NCBI GenBank assembly: GCA_012841865.1 | Contig: DUTX01000093.1 | Span: 18,363 to 82,362 of the forward strand | Source of the DNA: Acholeplasmataceae bacterium | Lineage (GTDB): Bacteria; Bacillota_I; Bacilli_A; ML615J-28; CAG-698 | Length of the DNA stretch: 64,000 nucleotides | Reading direction: 5' to 3' | In this document: positions 9,991-18,498 of the stretch, piece by piece | Numbering within the stretch: the stretch's first letter is position 1 | Layout: every line of letters starts with the position of its first letter | The notes under the pieces: model-generated | What the model saw: the letters and a program-made list of their open reading frames with translations, nothing else | Told to the model about the DNA's origin: nothing | Database searches by the model: none | Program-made: the position numbers and the translations under genes

Positions 9991-10356
9991 ATGGCACGTA
10001 TAGCAGGCGTAGATATTCCTAGAGATAAACATATAGATATAGCACTAACATATATTTACGGTATCGGGCGACCCACTGCAATCAAGATTTGCGAAAATGC
10101 CAAAGTCGATACTGAAAAAAGAGTTAGAGATTTAACCGAAGAAGAACTTGCGGCTATTCGTCGTGAAGTTACCGGATATAAAGTGGAGGGTGATTTGCGT
10201 CGTGAAGTCGCAATGAATATCAAAACATTAATGGAGATTGGCAGTTATCGCGGTATCCGTCATCGGAGAGGTCTTCCTGTCCGGGGTCAAAACACCAGAT
10301 GCAATGCCCGTACACGCAAGGGCAAAGCTAAAACAGTTGCCAATAAGAGAAAATAA
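9991..10356 (+). CDS. rpsM: 30S ribosomal protein S13
   Basis: S13 is 121 residues and begins [15 protein letters not shown]. It is in the 30S head and contacts the P-site tRNA through its basic C-terminal tail. The [19 protein letters not shown] motif (near residues 86-104) and the Lys-rich end are intact. AGGAGG sits 7-9 bases upstream. rpsK follows after 18 bases. Confidence 0.99.
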   Translation: MARIAGVDIPRDKHIDIALTYIYGIGRPTAIKICENAKVDTEKRVRDLTEEELAAIRREVTGYKVEGDLRREVAMNIKTLMEIGSYRGIRHRRGLPVRGQNTRCNARTRKGKAKTVANKRK

Positions 10357-10374
10357 TAAAAGGAGATTGAAATT

Positions 10375-10758
10375 ATGGCACGTAAAACAAGAAAACGCAG
10401 AGTCAGAAAGAATATACCTAATGGCGTGGCTCATATTCATTCTACTTTTAATAATACGATTGTTACGATTACCGATTCGGCCGGTAATGCGATTGCATGG
10501 AGCAGTGCCGGTGCATTAGGTTTCAAAGGAAGTAAAAAGTCTACTCCCTTCGCAGCCGGAATGGCTTCAGAAGCAGCCGCAAAGGCCGCCTTGGAAAGTG
10601 GAATGGTAAAGGTAGAGGTATCAGTTAAGGGCCCGGGTCCCGGACGCGAAGCAGCAATTCGCTCTTTGCAGGTTGCAGGGTTGGAAATTACATCGATTAA
10701 AGATGTCACTCCGATTCCTCATAATGGTTGCAGGCCGCCGAAGAGACCTCGCGGTTAA
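10375..10758 (+). CDS. rpsK: 30S ribosomal protein S11
   Basis: S11 is 127 residues. Family landmarks are [18 protein letters not shown] near residue 22, the [13 protein letters not shown] segment, [15 protein letters not shown], and the C-terminal [13 protein letters not shown]. It sits on the 30S platform by the Shine-Dalgarno helix. The AAGGAG site is 9 bases from the ATG. Confidence 0.99.
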   Translation: MARKTRKRRVRKNIPNGVAHIHSTFNNTIVTITDSAGNAIAWSSAGALGFKGSKKSTPFAAGMASEAAAKAALESGMVKVEVSVKGPGPGREAAIRSLQVAGLEITSIKDVTPIPHNGCRPPKRPRG

Positions 10759-10786
10759 TACCGGGGATTAGTAAAGGAGGAAACGA

Positions 10787-11851
10787 ATGAGAAAATTTGA
10801 ATTCATCAAACCTCAAACAAGCGTTGAATATAAAGAAGGCGATAACTACGGTAGGTTTGTCATCACACCCTTAGAAAGGGGGTATGGCATCACCCTTGGT
10901 AATGCTTTACGGAGAGTTTTGCTTTCTTCTATGCCGGGAGTCGCGATTGTAGCCGTAGAAATCGAAGGTGTTGAACACGAATTCATGGCAATTGACGGCA
11001 TTCTTGAGGATGTTACAGAAATTATTTTGAATCTGAAGAATGTTCATATGACAATTGCGGAAGAGGAATTGTTTAAAGCAATACCTAATGAAAACCCGGA
11101 ATTGTTTGAGTTGTCGATTGATGTGGAGGGGGAACGGGTCGTTACTGCTGGCGACTTAGAAAAGAGCAGCGAATTGATCATCGTGAATCCGGAACAAGTA
11201 ATTGCAACTCTGGAAAAGAACGCCCGATTCAAAGCCAGATTCTTTGCAAGACGCGGAATCGGATATGTCAGCGCCGAAGAAAATAAAATTTTCTGTAAAG
11301 ATAAAGCGGGTAATATCATAATTAGCCGTATCGCTGTCGACGCTATTTATACACCGATTTCGAAAGTCAAATACGATGTTGAAAAAACAAGAGTTGACGA
11401 AAATGTCGATTATGATAAATTGACATTGGAAGTTTGGACAAACAAAGTCATCAGCCCTGTTGATGCCGTCTCGCTTGCTTCCAAATTCTTAATCCAACAT
11501 TTTGATGTCATCTCGCAGTTGAATGAATATATCAACGAACAAGATTATATGTATGAACGTGAAGAGAAAGTCCAGAACAAAAAGCTTGAAAAGAAAATTG
11601 AAGATCTTGACTTATCAGTGCGTTCTTATAACTGTCTGAAACGGGCCGGTATCAACACTGTCGGCGAACTGACCCAAAAAACTGAAGAAGAAATGATGAG
11701 AGTTCGGAATCTGGGTCGAAAATCCCTAAAAGAAGTTGTCACAAAACTACGCGAGATTGGATTGGACCTACGTCGTTCCTATGATACCGATTATGATTAT
11801 TCGGAAGATACAGAGGATGACGCCGACATTTCATCCGAAGATTTGGATTAA
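10787..11851 (+). CDS. rpoA: RNA polymerase alpha subunit
   Basis: RpoA assembles RNA polymerase through its N-terminal domain and contacts UP elements and activators through its C-terminal domain. The N domain has GYGITLGNALRRVLLSSMPG (about residues 33-52). The C domain has LDLSVRSYNCLKRAGI and an helix-hairpin-helix fold through about residue 328. At 354 residues it is about 40 longer than the Bacillus protein, partly because of an acidic tail rich in Asp, Glu, Ser and Tyr after residue 330. AAAGGAGG precedes the ATG. Confidence 0.98.
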   Translation: MRKFEFIKPQTSVEYKEGDNYGRFVITPLERGYGITLGNALRRVLLSSMPGVAIVAVEIEGVEHEFMAIDGILEDVTEIILNLKNVHMTIAEEELFKAIPNENPELFELSIDVEGERVVTAGDLEKSSELIIVNPEQVIATLEKNARFKARFFARRGIGYVSAEENKIFCKDKAGNIIISRIAVDAIYTPISKVKYDVEKTRVDENVDYDKLTLEVWTNKVISPVDAVSLASKFLIQHFDVISQLNEYINEQDYMYEREEKVQNKKLEKKIEDLDLSVRSYNCLKRAGINTVGELTQKTEEEMMRVRNLGRKSLKEVVTKLREIGLDLRRSYDTDYDYSEDTEDDADISSEDLD

Positions 11852-11876
11852 TATTTCCTAAAAGGAGGATTCTATA

Positions 11877-12245
11877 ATGGCATTAGGATATAGCAAATTA
11901 GGCCGTAACAGCGCCCAACGCAAAGCATTGCTTAGAGATTTGCTGACCGATTTGATCATTTATGAACGGATTGAAACAACGCTTACAAAAGCAAAAGAAT
12001 TAAAACGACTTGCCGACAAAATGGTGACATTAGGTAAGGCTAACACTCTTTCTGCACGCGTTCGAGCTGCAAAAATGGTCAGATTTGAACATACAGATGA
12101 AAGCAAAGAACAATTCGCCATTCAAAAACTATTTTCTGAGATTGCGGAAAAATATAAAGATCGCAACGGCGGTTATACCCGCGTCTTAAAAACGGGTCCG
12201 CGTCGGGGTGATTCCGCACCAATGGCGATTATTGAATTTGTTTAA
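11877..12245 (+). CDS. rplQ: 50S ribosomal protein L17
   Basis: L17 is 122 residues, the last gene of the alpha operon. The N terminus ([21 protein letters not shown]) matches the short Firmicutes form, and the end, [21 protein letters not shown], is canonical. It lies beside the exit tunnel. AAAGGAGG precedes the ATG, and a strong terminator follows 4 bases after the stop. Confidence 0.99.
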   Translation: MALGYSKLGRNSAQRKALLRDLLTDLIIYERIETTLTKAKELKRLADKMVTLGKANTLSARVRAAKMVRFEHTDESKEQFAIQKLFSEIAEKYKDRNGGYTRVLKTGPRRGDSAPMAIIEFV

Positions 12246-12248
12246 AGA

Positions 12249-12279
12249 AAATCCCCTAATTTAAGGGGATTTATTTTTT
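12249..12279 (+). terminator. Rho-independent terminator of the alpha operon
   Basis: A stem ATCCCCT/AGGGGAT, extended by A-T pairs on both sides, has a 6-base AATTTA loop and is followed by a T-rich run. It lies immediately after rplQ. The reverse-strand XRE gene ends just to the right (12288), so the hairpin may also help to terminate that transcript. Confidence 0.9.
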
Positions 12280-12287
12280 CGTCTTTT

Positions 12288-12488
12288 TTATTCATCAAAG
12301 AAAAAGACTTCCTCGATTTGTTTATTAAAAACTTTTGAGATATCGTATGCGAGTTTTAAAGAAGGCATATATTTACAATTTTCCAAATGAGTAATAGTTT
12401 CTCGTCTGACATTTACTTTTTTTGCTAGTTCTTCTTGCGACAAATTTAGTTCAGCTCTTAATACTTTAATTTTGTTGGAAAATTTCAC
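12288..12488 (-). CDS. Small XRE-family transcriptional regulator
   Basis: A 66-residue helix-turn-helix protein with almost nothing outside the HTH fold: LRAELNLSQEELAKKVNVRR is helices 1-3 with the recognition helix RRETITHLENCKYMPS following. It resembles the YozG/HTH_3 small regulators of Firmicutes. It starts with GTG directly after the TAA of the upstream membrane gene (TAAGTG), so the two are translationally coupled. Tandem palindromes upstream of the pair are the likely binding site, an inference. The protein has no ligand-binding domain, so the membrane partner may supply the signal. Confidence 0.9.
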   Translation of the reverse strand: MKFSNKIKVLRAELNLSQEELAKKVNVRRETITHLENCKYMPSLKLAYDISKVFNKQIEEVFFFDE

Positions 12489-12935
12489 TTAAATATCTCC
12501 CTTTTTGTAAAATCGAGAATACAAAATCATAAAGAGTAACGAGCCTAGTATTTGAATGATAGCAATAGCGCTTAATGTTACCCGAAAATCTAATAAATCA
12601 TTTAAAGAATAATTTTTATTGCTTAGAGTAAAAATTGCTAAGGTAATAAAGGCCAAAGTAATGAGCATTGACATTGAAATATAAGAATAAAATCCTGCTT
12701 TAAGGATTATTTTTGTTGTAAATTCATCTTGAACTAACTTTTTGTTTCTATAATGGAAAACAAAAAGGGCAATTAAAGTAATCAAGCAAACAATCATAAA
12801 AGCAAGGGAAAACATTTTCCAGCCAAATATTAGATTACTATCAAAATTGAAAACAATACTTAGATAAATAGATGACAAAGCAGAGCAAAGAACCAAAGTA
12901 ATAAATATTTGAATCGGGTTAATCAGTTTTTTCAT
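12489..12935 (-). CDS. Four-helix membrane protein, partner of the XRE regulator
   Basis: A 148-residue protein with four hydrophobic segments (about residues 8-30, 38-60, 82-104 and 117-140) and no signal peptide. Between segments 2 and 3 is VQDEFTTKIILKAGFYS, which resembles the DERTxKIxxKA motif of DUF2178/DUF3796 proteins that are often encoded next to XRE regulators. I chose the ATG at 12935 over the TTG at 12941 because AGGAGG sits 6 bases from the ATG. The function is unknown. It could sense a membrane state and control the coupled regulator, but this is inference. Confidence 0.75.
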   Translation of the reverse strand: MKKLINPIQIFITLVLCSALSSIYLSIVFNFDSNLIFGWKMFSLAFMIVCLITLIALFVFHYRNKKLVQDEFTTKIILKAGFYSYISMSMLITLAFITLAIFTLSNKNYSLNDLLDFRVTLSAIAIIQILGSLLFMILYSRFYKKGDI

Positions 12936-12956
12936 TTTCAACCTCCTGTTATTTAT

Positions 12957-12992
12957 GTTATAAAATTATAACAATATATTATAAATTTATAA
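12957..12992. promoter_or_regulatory. Tandem operator-like palindromes
   Basis: Two palindromes of the same core lie upstream of the membrane/XRE pair. The first, at 12957-12972, is GTTATAA-AA-TTATAAC. The second, at 12979-12992, is the perfect TTATAAATTTATAA. Their centres are 21 bases apart, two helical turns, so dimers would bind the same DNA face. The second overlaps the likely -10 region of the reverse-strand promoter. This is the arrangement expected for autorepression by the XRE protein. The region is AT-rich, which raises the chance of coincidental palindromes. Confidence 0.6.
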
Positions 12993-13012
12993 CACATTTT
13001 AGTATATGTCAA
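12984..13012 (-). promoter_or_regulatory. Promoter of the membrane/XRE pair
   Basis: On the reverse strand a perfect TTGACA (13012-13007) is followed by TAAATT at a 17-base spacing or TATAAA at 15 bases. The palindrome at 12979-12992 covers this -10 area. Confidence 0.55.
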
Positions 13013-13094
13013 GTGTTTTATTAAATTGATTAAAAAAAATAAAATCTTTTTATTATTATTTCCTGTTTGACTTTACTAACAAAGTATGGAATTC

Positions 13095-13123
13095 TTGCAA
13101 AAGAACGGTAAAAGTGGTAAAAT
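13095..13123 (+). promoter_or_regulatory. Promoter of the NusG-II/ECF operon
   Basis: TTGCAA (13095-13100), a 17-base spacer and TAAAAT (13118-13123) form a good sigma-A promoter 26 bases before the ATG at 13149. Confidence 0.6.
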
Positions 13124-13148
13124 AATTAAATATATGAGGTAATTTCTT

Positions 13149-13595
13149 ATGAAGAAAGCGGACATCATAACAATAGCAATCGTATTCTTAATTTCCTTAA
13201 GTTTTTATATATTTTATATTACAACTTATCGCATTAAGGGCGATGTTGAAATATTGGTTTATTATCAAGGAGAAATCATTTACCAAACCGATTGGGAGGA
13301 AGATTTAGATTTGGTACTTGCCATTGGTTCAGAAGATTACTGGACCGAAGAACATAAGGAAGAACACGGCGTTGATGAAGTTATTCATGTCGACAACGAT
13401 ATCCTCAACATTGTGCAAATTACCGGCCGAGAAATAAATATGATTGAAGCAAATTGTAAAAATAAATATTGTCTGGAAATGAATATTACCAGAAAATTAT
13501 CCACCGCCATTATTTGTACAAACGGAGTTGTAGTAATGCTTTCTGTTAGCGAATATGGTGGAACAATCAGCGGAGGCATAATATGGTGGAAGTGA
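13149..13595 (+). CDS. NusG domain II-containing protein
   Basis: A 148-residue protein with one N-terminal transmembrane segment (about residues 5-27) and an extracytoplasmic domain. The pattern INMIEANCKNKYC followed after about 14 residues by AIICTNGVVVML matches the NusG_II family (IE-x-C-x2-x2-C ... P-x-x-IICLPN), although the final motif is degenerate. Such proteins often neighbour ApbE and thiamine/flavin-linked ECF modules. Here it overlaps ecfA1 by 13 bases, which couples the two. The molecular role of the family is not known. The start has GAGGT 8 bases upstream. Confidence 0.7.
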   Translation: MKKADIITIAIVFLISLSFYIFYITTYRIKGDVEILVYYQGEIIYQTDWEEDLDLVLAIGSEDYWTEEHKEEHGVDEVIHVDNDILNIVQITGREINMIEANCKNKYCLEMNITRKLSTAIICTNGVVVMLSVSEYGGTISGGIIWWK

Positions 13596-14383
13596 AAAAC
13601 TTGAATTTTGCTTATAAAAAAGGACAGAAAGTCATTGACTCTTTAACGCTGAAAATTAAGAAAGGTGAATTTGTTACGATTTTGGGTCATAACGGCAGCG
13701 GCAAGTCCACACTTGCGAAACTATTGGTCGGGCTGCTTAAGGCCGATTCGGGCGAAATCTATTTAGATGGTGAAATCTTAACTGAAGAAACCGTTGATAA
13801 GCTTCGCGGCAAAATTGGGATTGTTTTTCAAAATCCCGATAATCAATTTGTCGGCGTAACCGTGAGAGACGATATTGCTTTCGGTCTTGAGAATCGTTGT
13901 TATCCGCAGGAAGAAATGTTGGAGTTGGTCAAAAAATATTCGCAACTGGTAAATATGGAAAGATTTCTGGAATATAATCCAGAAAACCTGTCCGGAGGCG
14001 AAAAGCAAAGAGTCGCCATTGCCGGCATTTTAGCTTATAATCCTGACATTATTATTTTTGATGAGTCAACTTCTATGCTTGACCCCAAAGGTGTTCGCGA
14101 AGTAAATGAAGTAATCAATCGCCTTAAAGGAACAAAAACGATTATTCTAATCACTCATAATTTACGTGAAGCAATAAACTCAGACAGGGTTATTGTGATG
14201 AATGAAGGCCAAATTGTTTTAAATGATGTTCCCGAAAAAGTTTTTAGAGAAAAGGAAATCCTAAAAGCAAGCCGGTTGGATATACTTGAAAGTATGAAAA
14301 TTATTGAATTACTTGAAGAAATAGATTTGAATAAGAAAAAAGAATTAGAGGAATTTTTATGGGAATTAACTTTTCAAAAGTGA
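13583..14383 (+). CDS. ecfA1: ECF transporter ATPase subunit A1
   Basis: One of two ATPases that energise energy-coupling-factor vitamin and cation uptake. The 266-residue protein has Walker A GHNGSGKST (residues 35-43), Q-loop VFQNPDNQFVG, signature LSGGEKQRV, and Walker B IIIFDESTSMLD, with Ser in place of Pro after the catalytic Glu as in many EcfA1 proteins. It is coupled to ecfA2, which it overlaps by 25 bases. The order rplQ-ecfA1-ecfA2-ecfT-truA is conserved in Firmicutes, and here the XRE and NusG-II genes are inserted after rplQ. No substrate-binding S component is in this window. Confidence 0.97.
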   Translation: MVEVKNLNFAYKKGQKVIDSLTLKIKKGEFVTILGHNGSGKSTLAKLLVGLLKADSGEIYLDGEILTEETVDKLRGKIGIVFQNPDNQFVGVTVRDDIAFGLENRCYPQEEMLELVKKYSQLVNMERFLEYNPENLSGGEKQRVAIAGILAYNPDIIIFDESTSMLDPKGVREVNEVINRLKGTKTIILITHNLREAINSDRVIVMNEGQIVLNDVPEKVFREKEILKASRLDILESMKIIELLEEIDLNKKKELEEFLWELTFQK

Positions 14384-15219
14384 ATTTTTCCTATCAAACG
14401 CCGAAGAAAAAGCGCGCAATAATCTATAATCTACTAGATATAAATTTAAATATCGGAGAAAAAGATGAATTTATCGCGATTGTCGGACATACTGGAAGCG
14501 GTAAATCCACGCTTGTCCAGTTAATGAATGCATTATTGCTTCCTTTGGACGGAAAGTTAGAAATTCTTGGGACTGAAATTAAGAAAAAGACAATTTTAAA
14601 ACCGATTAGGAAAAGAGTCGGTTTAGTTTTTCAATTTCCAGAATATCAAATCTTTGAAGAAACCGTGCTTAAGGATATTGCTTTTGGTCCAAAAAACTTT
14701 GGAGTTGTAAGTCCTGAAGCGAGAGCCAGAGAGGTTGCGGAAATGATGGATATTGCAGATTTGCTTGAACGGAGTCCCTTTACCCTTTCAGGCGGCCAGC
14801 TTCGAAAGGTTGCAATCAGCGGCATTCTCGCAAGTGATCCCGATATTTTAATTCTTGATGAACCGACAGTAGGCCTTGATCCTTTCGCAAAAGCGGAACT
14901 GCTCGGATTATTGGAAAAACTAAACAAAGAATACAGAAAAACTATTATCATTATCACCCATGATATGGGTGTAGTTTCAAACTATGCGAAAAGGGTAATC
15001 GTTTTAAAAGAGGGGTCGATTGTTTACGACGGCGACAAAAAGGGACTTTTTGAAAAAGAAGATTTACTTAAAAAATATGATTTAGATTATCCGGAAACTG
15101 TAGAGCTTTTAAAAGCAGTTAAGGAACACTTTAAAATTGATATCGATGTCAACAAGCATAGTATTGGAGAAGCGTATCAAGAAATAATCAGGGCATTTGG
15201 TGAGAAGGATGAACACTAA
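14359..15219 (+). CDS. ecfA2: ECF transporter ATPase subunit A2
   Basis: The second ATPase of the ECF module, 286 residues. Walker A GHTGSGKST (about residues 43-51), the EcfA2-type Q-loop VFQFPEYQIFEETV, signature TLSGGQLRKVAI and Walker B ILILDEPTVGLDP are all present. The C-terminal helices are the expected length. Overlaps at both ends with ecfA1 and ecfT indicate co-translation. It likely pairs with EcfA1 on the two coupling helices of EcfT. Confidence 0.97.
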   Translation: MGINFSKVNFSYQTPKKKRAIIYNLLDINLNIGEKDEFIAIVGHTGSGKSTLVQLMNALLLPLDGKLEILGTEIKKKTILKPIRKRVGLVFQFPEYQIFEETVLKDIAFGPKNFGVVSPEARAREVAEMMDIADLLERSPFTLSGGQLRKVAISGILASDPDILILDEPTVGLDPFAKAELLGLLEKLNKEYRKTIIIITHDMGVVSNYAKRVIVLKEGSIVYDGDKKGLFEKEDLLKKYDLDYPETVELLKAVKEHFKIDIDVNKHSIGEAYQEIIRAFGEKDEH

Positions 15220-16186
15220 TCTGGTATTCGGGCAATATTATCACACTGATTCTTGGCTCCATCGTCTTGACCCAAGAACAAAACTCTTGGGAACAATCTT
15301 TCTGATTATAACTTTATTTTTATTAGAAAACACGCTTCTGATTGCTTCGGCCTTTTTTGGAACTTTAATTTTGATTCTTTCCAGTAAAATTCCGATTTCA
15401 AAATTTCTCCGCAGTTTGAAAATGATGACAACTTTACTTTTGATAACTGTGTTTTTTCAAGTGTTTTTTAATCGCGGTAATGTTTTGGTAGAGTTTAAGT
15501 TTACTTTAACAGTAATAAATCTCTTAATAATAATTTTCTTACTAGTACTTTTCTTGCTTTCGCGGAAAGTAATTATTCGCCATCGCTTTTTTCTTTTTTT
15601 GCTTTTAGTTATCGTTAGTTTTTATTTACAGACCATTGTTACTTCCGGCAAGGTTTTAGCAAATTATTCTGTTGGTCTTTATGAAGATGGTTTGTATTTA
15701 GCTTTAAAGATTGTGATCAGAATCATTACTTTGATTTTGCTTTCAAGCTTACTTACTTTAACGACAAAACCGGCGGATTTAAATACCGGAATGGAACGCT
15801 TAGCAAAGCCTTTGAAACATATTGGAATAAAGGTTAGCATCTTATCGATGATGATCTCGATTGCTTTAAGATTTATTCCGACTTTAATCAATGAAGCGGG
15901 AAGGATTTTAAAAGCGCAAGCATCCCGAGGAATTGATTTTAAAGAAGGTAAGTTTACGGAAAAGATAACCCAGATTATTTCGCTTTTGGTACCGATGTTT
16001 GTAATTTCTTACCGACGGGCTTATGAGCTTGCGGATGCGATGGAAGCCAGAGGTTATATTCCGGATGCGGAAAGGACAAGCATCAGTTTGTTGAAGTATA
16101 AAGCAAGAGACTATTTAACTATCCTTTTTATCCTAGCTTTCTTTGCTACAATTGTTGTATTGAAAGTGATGGATTATGCGATTTAA
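15209..16186 (+). CDS. ecfT: ECF transporter transmembrane subunit T, enlarged
   Basis: EcfT connects the two ATPases with an S component in the membrane. It begins MNTNLVFGQYYHTDSWLHRLDPRTKLLG, which aligns with Bacillus EcfT from its Met. I therefore prefer the ATG at 15209, though a GTG at 15200 with an AGGG upstream is possible. The Ala-Arg-Gly coupling motifs are AQASRGIDF (about residue 237) and AMEARGYI (about 278). The protein is 325 residues rather than the usual 260-270. About 60 residues with one or two extra hydrophobic stretches are inserted near residues 95-160, after FFQVFFNRG. It overlaps truA by 11 bases. Confidence 0.95.
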   Translation: MNTNLVFGQYYHTDSWLHRLDPRTKLLGTIFLIITLFLLENTLLIASAFFGTLILILSSKIPISKFLRSLKMMTTLLLITVFFQVFFNRGNVLVEFKFTLTVINLLIIIFLLVLFLLSRKVIIRHRFFLFLLLVIVSFYLQTIVTSGKVLANYSVGLYEDGLYLALKIVIRIITLILLSSLLTLTTKPADLNTGMERLAKPLKHIGIKVSILSMMISIALRFIPTLINEAGRILKAQASRGIDFKEGKFTEKITQIISLLVPMFVISYRRAYELADAMEARGYIPDAERTSISLLKYKARDYLTILFILAFFATIVVLKVMDYAI

Positions 16187-16907
16187 ATGTATCTGTGCTT
16201 ATGACGGAAGTCAATTTCATGGGTTTCAGATGCAGAAGACCTTAAGAACAGTCCAGGAAGAAATTGAAGCTGTGCTTCTTATTATCAATAAAAAGAAAAC
16301 AAAAATTTATGCTTCCGGAAGAACAGATACTGGTGTCCATGCCTTAAATCAAGTATTTCATTTTGATAGTAGCATTGAAATGGCGCCGGAAAACATGAAA
16401 AACGCGTTAAATTCACGTTTGCCGAAAGATATTTATATTAAAGAAGTAGAAATTGTAGACAAAAGCTTTCATGCGCGGTTTAAAGCGAAAGCAAAGGAAT
16501 ATCATTACCTAATCGATTACGGACAATATAACCCTTTAAATAGGAATTATCGATATTATTGTACTTATAGAAATGTTGATTGGGAGCTATTTAAAGAAGC
16601 TTTGTTGATATTTAAAGGCCGCCATGATTTTCGTTCTTTTACTAAAAACAAAACCCTAACAAATACTGTCAGGGAAATTTATGAAATAGATTTTGAAACT
16701 GAAGGGACGTTAATTACTGTTAAGATGGTGGGCAATGGTTTTATGCACCATATGGTCCGAATTTTAATTGCTATGTCATTGGAAGTGGCCAGGGGTAAAA
16801 TATCGATTGCTGATTTAAAGCTGATTCTGGCTCAAAAAAACCGCCGATTAGCTCCGAAAATTGTCCCACCAACAGGACTTTATCTATATTGGGTTTATTA
16901 TTCATAA
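16176..16907 (+). CDS. truA: tRNA pseudouridine synthase A
   Basis: Converts uridines 38-40 of the tRNA anticodon arm to pseudouridine. The catalytic Asp is in GRTDTGVHALNQ (about residues 48-59), and the KKYHY-like core (AKEYHYLIDYGQYNPLNRNY) and GNGFMHHMVRILI are conserved. It is 243 residues, normal in length, and overlaps ecfT by 11 bases. The TruA gene closes the ECF operon, as in Bacillus. Confidence 0.97.
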   Translation: MRFKCICAYDGSQFHGFQMQKTLRTVQEEIEAVLLIINKKKTKIYASGRTDTGVHALNQVFHFDSSIEMAPENMKNALNSRLPKDIYIKEVEIVDKSFHARFKAKAKEYHYLIDYGQYNPLNRNYRYYCTYRNVDWELFKEALLIFKGRHDFRSFTKNKTLTNTVREIYEIDFETEGTLITVKMVGNGFMHHMVRILIAMSLEVARGKISIADLKLILAQKNRRLAPKIVPPTGLYLYWVYYS

Positions 16908-16909
16908 TA

Positions 16910-16934
16910 AAAGTGTGCCGAAGCACACTTTTTA
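16910..16934. terminator. Bidirectional terminator between truA and the metal transporter genes
   Basis: A perfect 9-base stem AAAGTGTGC/GCACACTTT with loop CGAA, T-rich to the right and A-rich to the left, separates two convergent genes. Its right edge overlaps the reverse-strand stop codon. Confidence 0.92.
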
Positions 16935-17816
16935 ATTATCAACCGCCTTTTTTACATATCTCTTTCTTATTTTTACTATCAACAAAACAATTGTAAGAAT
17001 TAATATATTAAATAGAACAACGGTTGCACCGATAGGTAAAACAAGTTCAAATGAAACATAGAAGCCAAGAACAATCGAGATTTCGCTAAAAATGATTGCT
17101 GTCGTAATGGTTTGTTTAAAAGAATTTCCGAAAAGAATTGAGGTTGCAACAGGAACGATTAAAAGTGAGGAGATTAAGAGGACGCCGACCAAGTCCATAA
17201 AGACGGAAATTACAATCGCAAGGATAATCGTAATTGCAAGCTGTAATAAGCGAACATTGATGCCCGACACTTTCGCATAAACCTCATCAAAACAAAGGGT
17301 AACAATTTGTTTGTAAAACAACACAGCAAATACCAAAATCATTGCAGAAGTAATAAGGATGATCAGAACATCGTTTTTATCGACGCTCATGATTGAACCG
17401 AAAAGCAGGCTGGTCGTATAAGAAGTTGAAATTCCGGGCGTGAGAGAAATAAATAGTCCGCTTAGGGCGACTCCCAAACTTAAAAGAATCGTCATTGATA
17501 ACTCTTTGTAGTTTTTATAAAATCCTCTTAACATTTCGATAATGAAGGTTCCGATAATACTGAATAAGATGCCCATATAAATCGGATTGATTTTAATTAT
17601 GGAGGGATTAATTAATTTGGAAAGAAAGACCCCGGTTGTTACACCCGCAAGCGAGAAATGGCTTAAAGTGTCAGCGATAAACGAAAGCCTGCGGATAATT
17701 ACAACCGATCCAGTCAAAGGTGCTATGAAACCGATGCAGATACCGGCAATCAAAGCATATCTTAAAGGTTCAAAATCAATCAGAGATTCAAAAAAACCTG
17801 GTGTCGTTAAAAACAT
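16932..17816 (-). CDS. Metal ABC transporter permease (ZnuB/MntB family)
   Basis: A 294-residue membrane protein with about eight to nine hydrophobic segments. Family signatures include GSVVIIRRLSFIADTLSHFSLAG near residue 36-58 (shown only in outline) and GVLLISSLLIVPVATSI in the middle. It is the channel of a zinc, manganese or iron uptake system. It lies 8 bases after the ATPase gene. No substrate-binding lipoprotein is adjacent, so the metal cannot be assigned. AGGTGA precedes the ATG. Confidence 0.93.
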   Translation of the reverse strand: MFLTTPGFFESLIDFEPLRYALIAGICIGFIAPLTGSVVIIRRLSFIADTLSHFSLAGVTTGVFLSKLINPSIIKINPIYMGILFSIIGTFIIEMLRGFYKNYKELSMTILLSLGVALSGLFISLTPGISTSYTTSLLFGSIMSVDKNDVLIILITSAMILVFAVLFYKQIVTLCFDEVYAKVSGINVRLLQLAITIILAIVISVFMDLVGVLLISSLLIVPVATSILFGNSFKQTITTAIIFSEISIVLGFYVSFELVLPIGATVVLFNILILTIVLLIVKIRKRYVKKAVDN

Positions 17817-17824
17817 TTCTTCAC

Positions 17825-18457
17825 CTACTTATATATGCGATAGTCCCCAACTTCATTTAATTCCAAATAATAATCAGAAAGATTTTTTGAAAATTCAGTA
17901 TCATGAGTTGAGATAATAATAGTTACTTTTTGTTCTTTAAGGTTTTCTAATATTTCATAAAGCGATTGAATGCTTTCATTGTCAATACCTACTGTCGGCT
18001 CGTCAAGAATTAAAAGCTTGGGTTGATTGAGAAGGGCTCTAGCAATCATAACTTTTTGAAATTGACCGCCGGATAGATTATTGACATTATCGCGGTAAAA
18101 AGGATTAATGCCGAGGGTATTGATGATTTTTGTATAATAATCATCTTTTCCTTTCAAATAAGCACTTGAAAGAATTTCCGAAGGAGTAATCGGAAACTCA
18201 TAACTGAATTCCACTTTTTGAGGAACATAACCAATGTTTTGTAATAGTTTAAGGACATTAATATCGATGCCTTCAAAGAAAATGGTTCCTTCAGGAACCT
18301 TTAAAATCTTTATTAAACATTTAATCAAAGTGCTCTTTCCGGTTCCATTTTTACCGACCAAAGTTAGAAAATCGCCTTGGTCAAGACTAAAAGAAATATT
18401 GTTTAGGATTAATCTTTGTGTATAAGCAAAAGATAAATTTCTTACTTCTATCTGCAT
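17825..18457 (-). CDS. Metal ABC transporter ATP-binding protein (ZnuC-like)
   Basis: A 210-residue ATPase that starts at 18457, where AAGGTGA lies 6 bases upstream. An upstream start at 18520 would add unrelated residues. Walker A is GKNGTGKST (about residues 36-44), the signature is LSGGQFQKV, and Walker B is LLILDEPTVGID. The protein is at the short end for the family. It is the first gene of a two-gene operon with the permease. A palindrome at 18499-18516 could be its operator. Confidence 0.93.
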   Translation of the reverse strand: MQIEVRNLSFAYTQRLILNNISFSLDQGDFLTLVGKNGTGKSTLIKCLIKILKVPEGTIFFEGIDINVLKLLQNIGYVPQKVEFSYEFPITPSEILSSAYLKGKDDYYTKIINTLGINPFYRDNVNNLSGGQFQKVMIARALLNQPKLLILDEPTVGIDNESIQSLYEILENLKEQKVTIIISTHDTEFSKNLSDYYLELNEVGDYRIYK

Positions 18458-18498
18458 TGATTCACCTTTCTGTTTATTTAATTTTAACATAATTTCCC

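Noticed and set aside
12942..13148. Riboswitch upstream of the ECF operon
   Set aside because: The 200 bases are AT-rich and contain palindromic operators and promoters, but no conserved riboswitch core such as a THI, FMN or cobalamin box.
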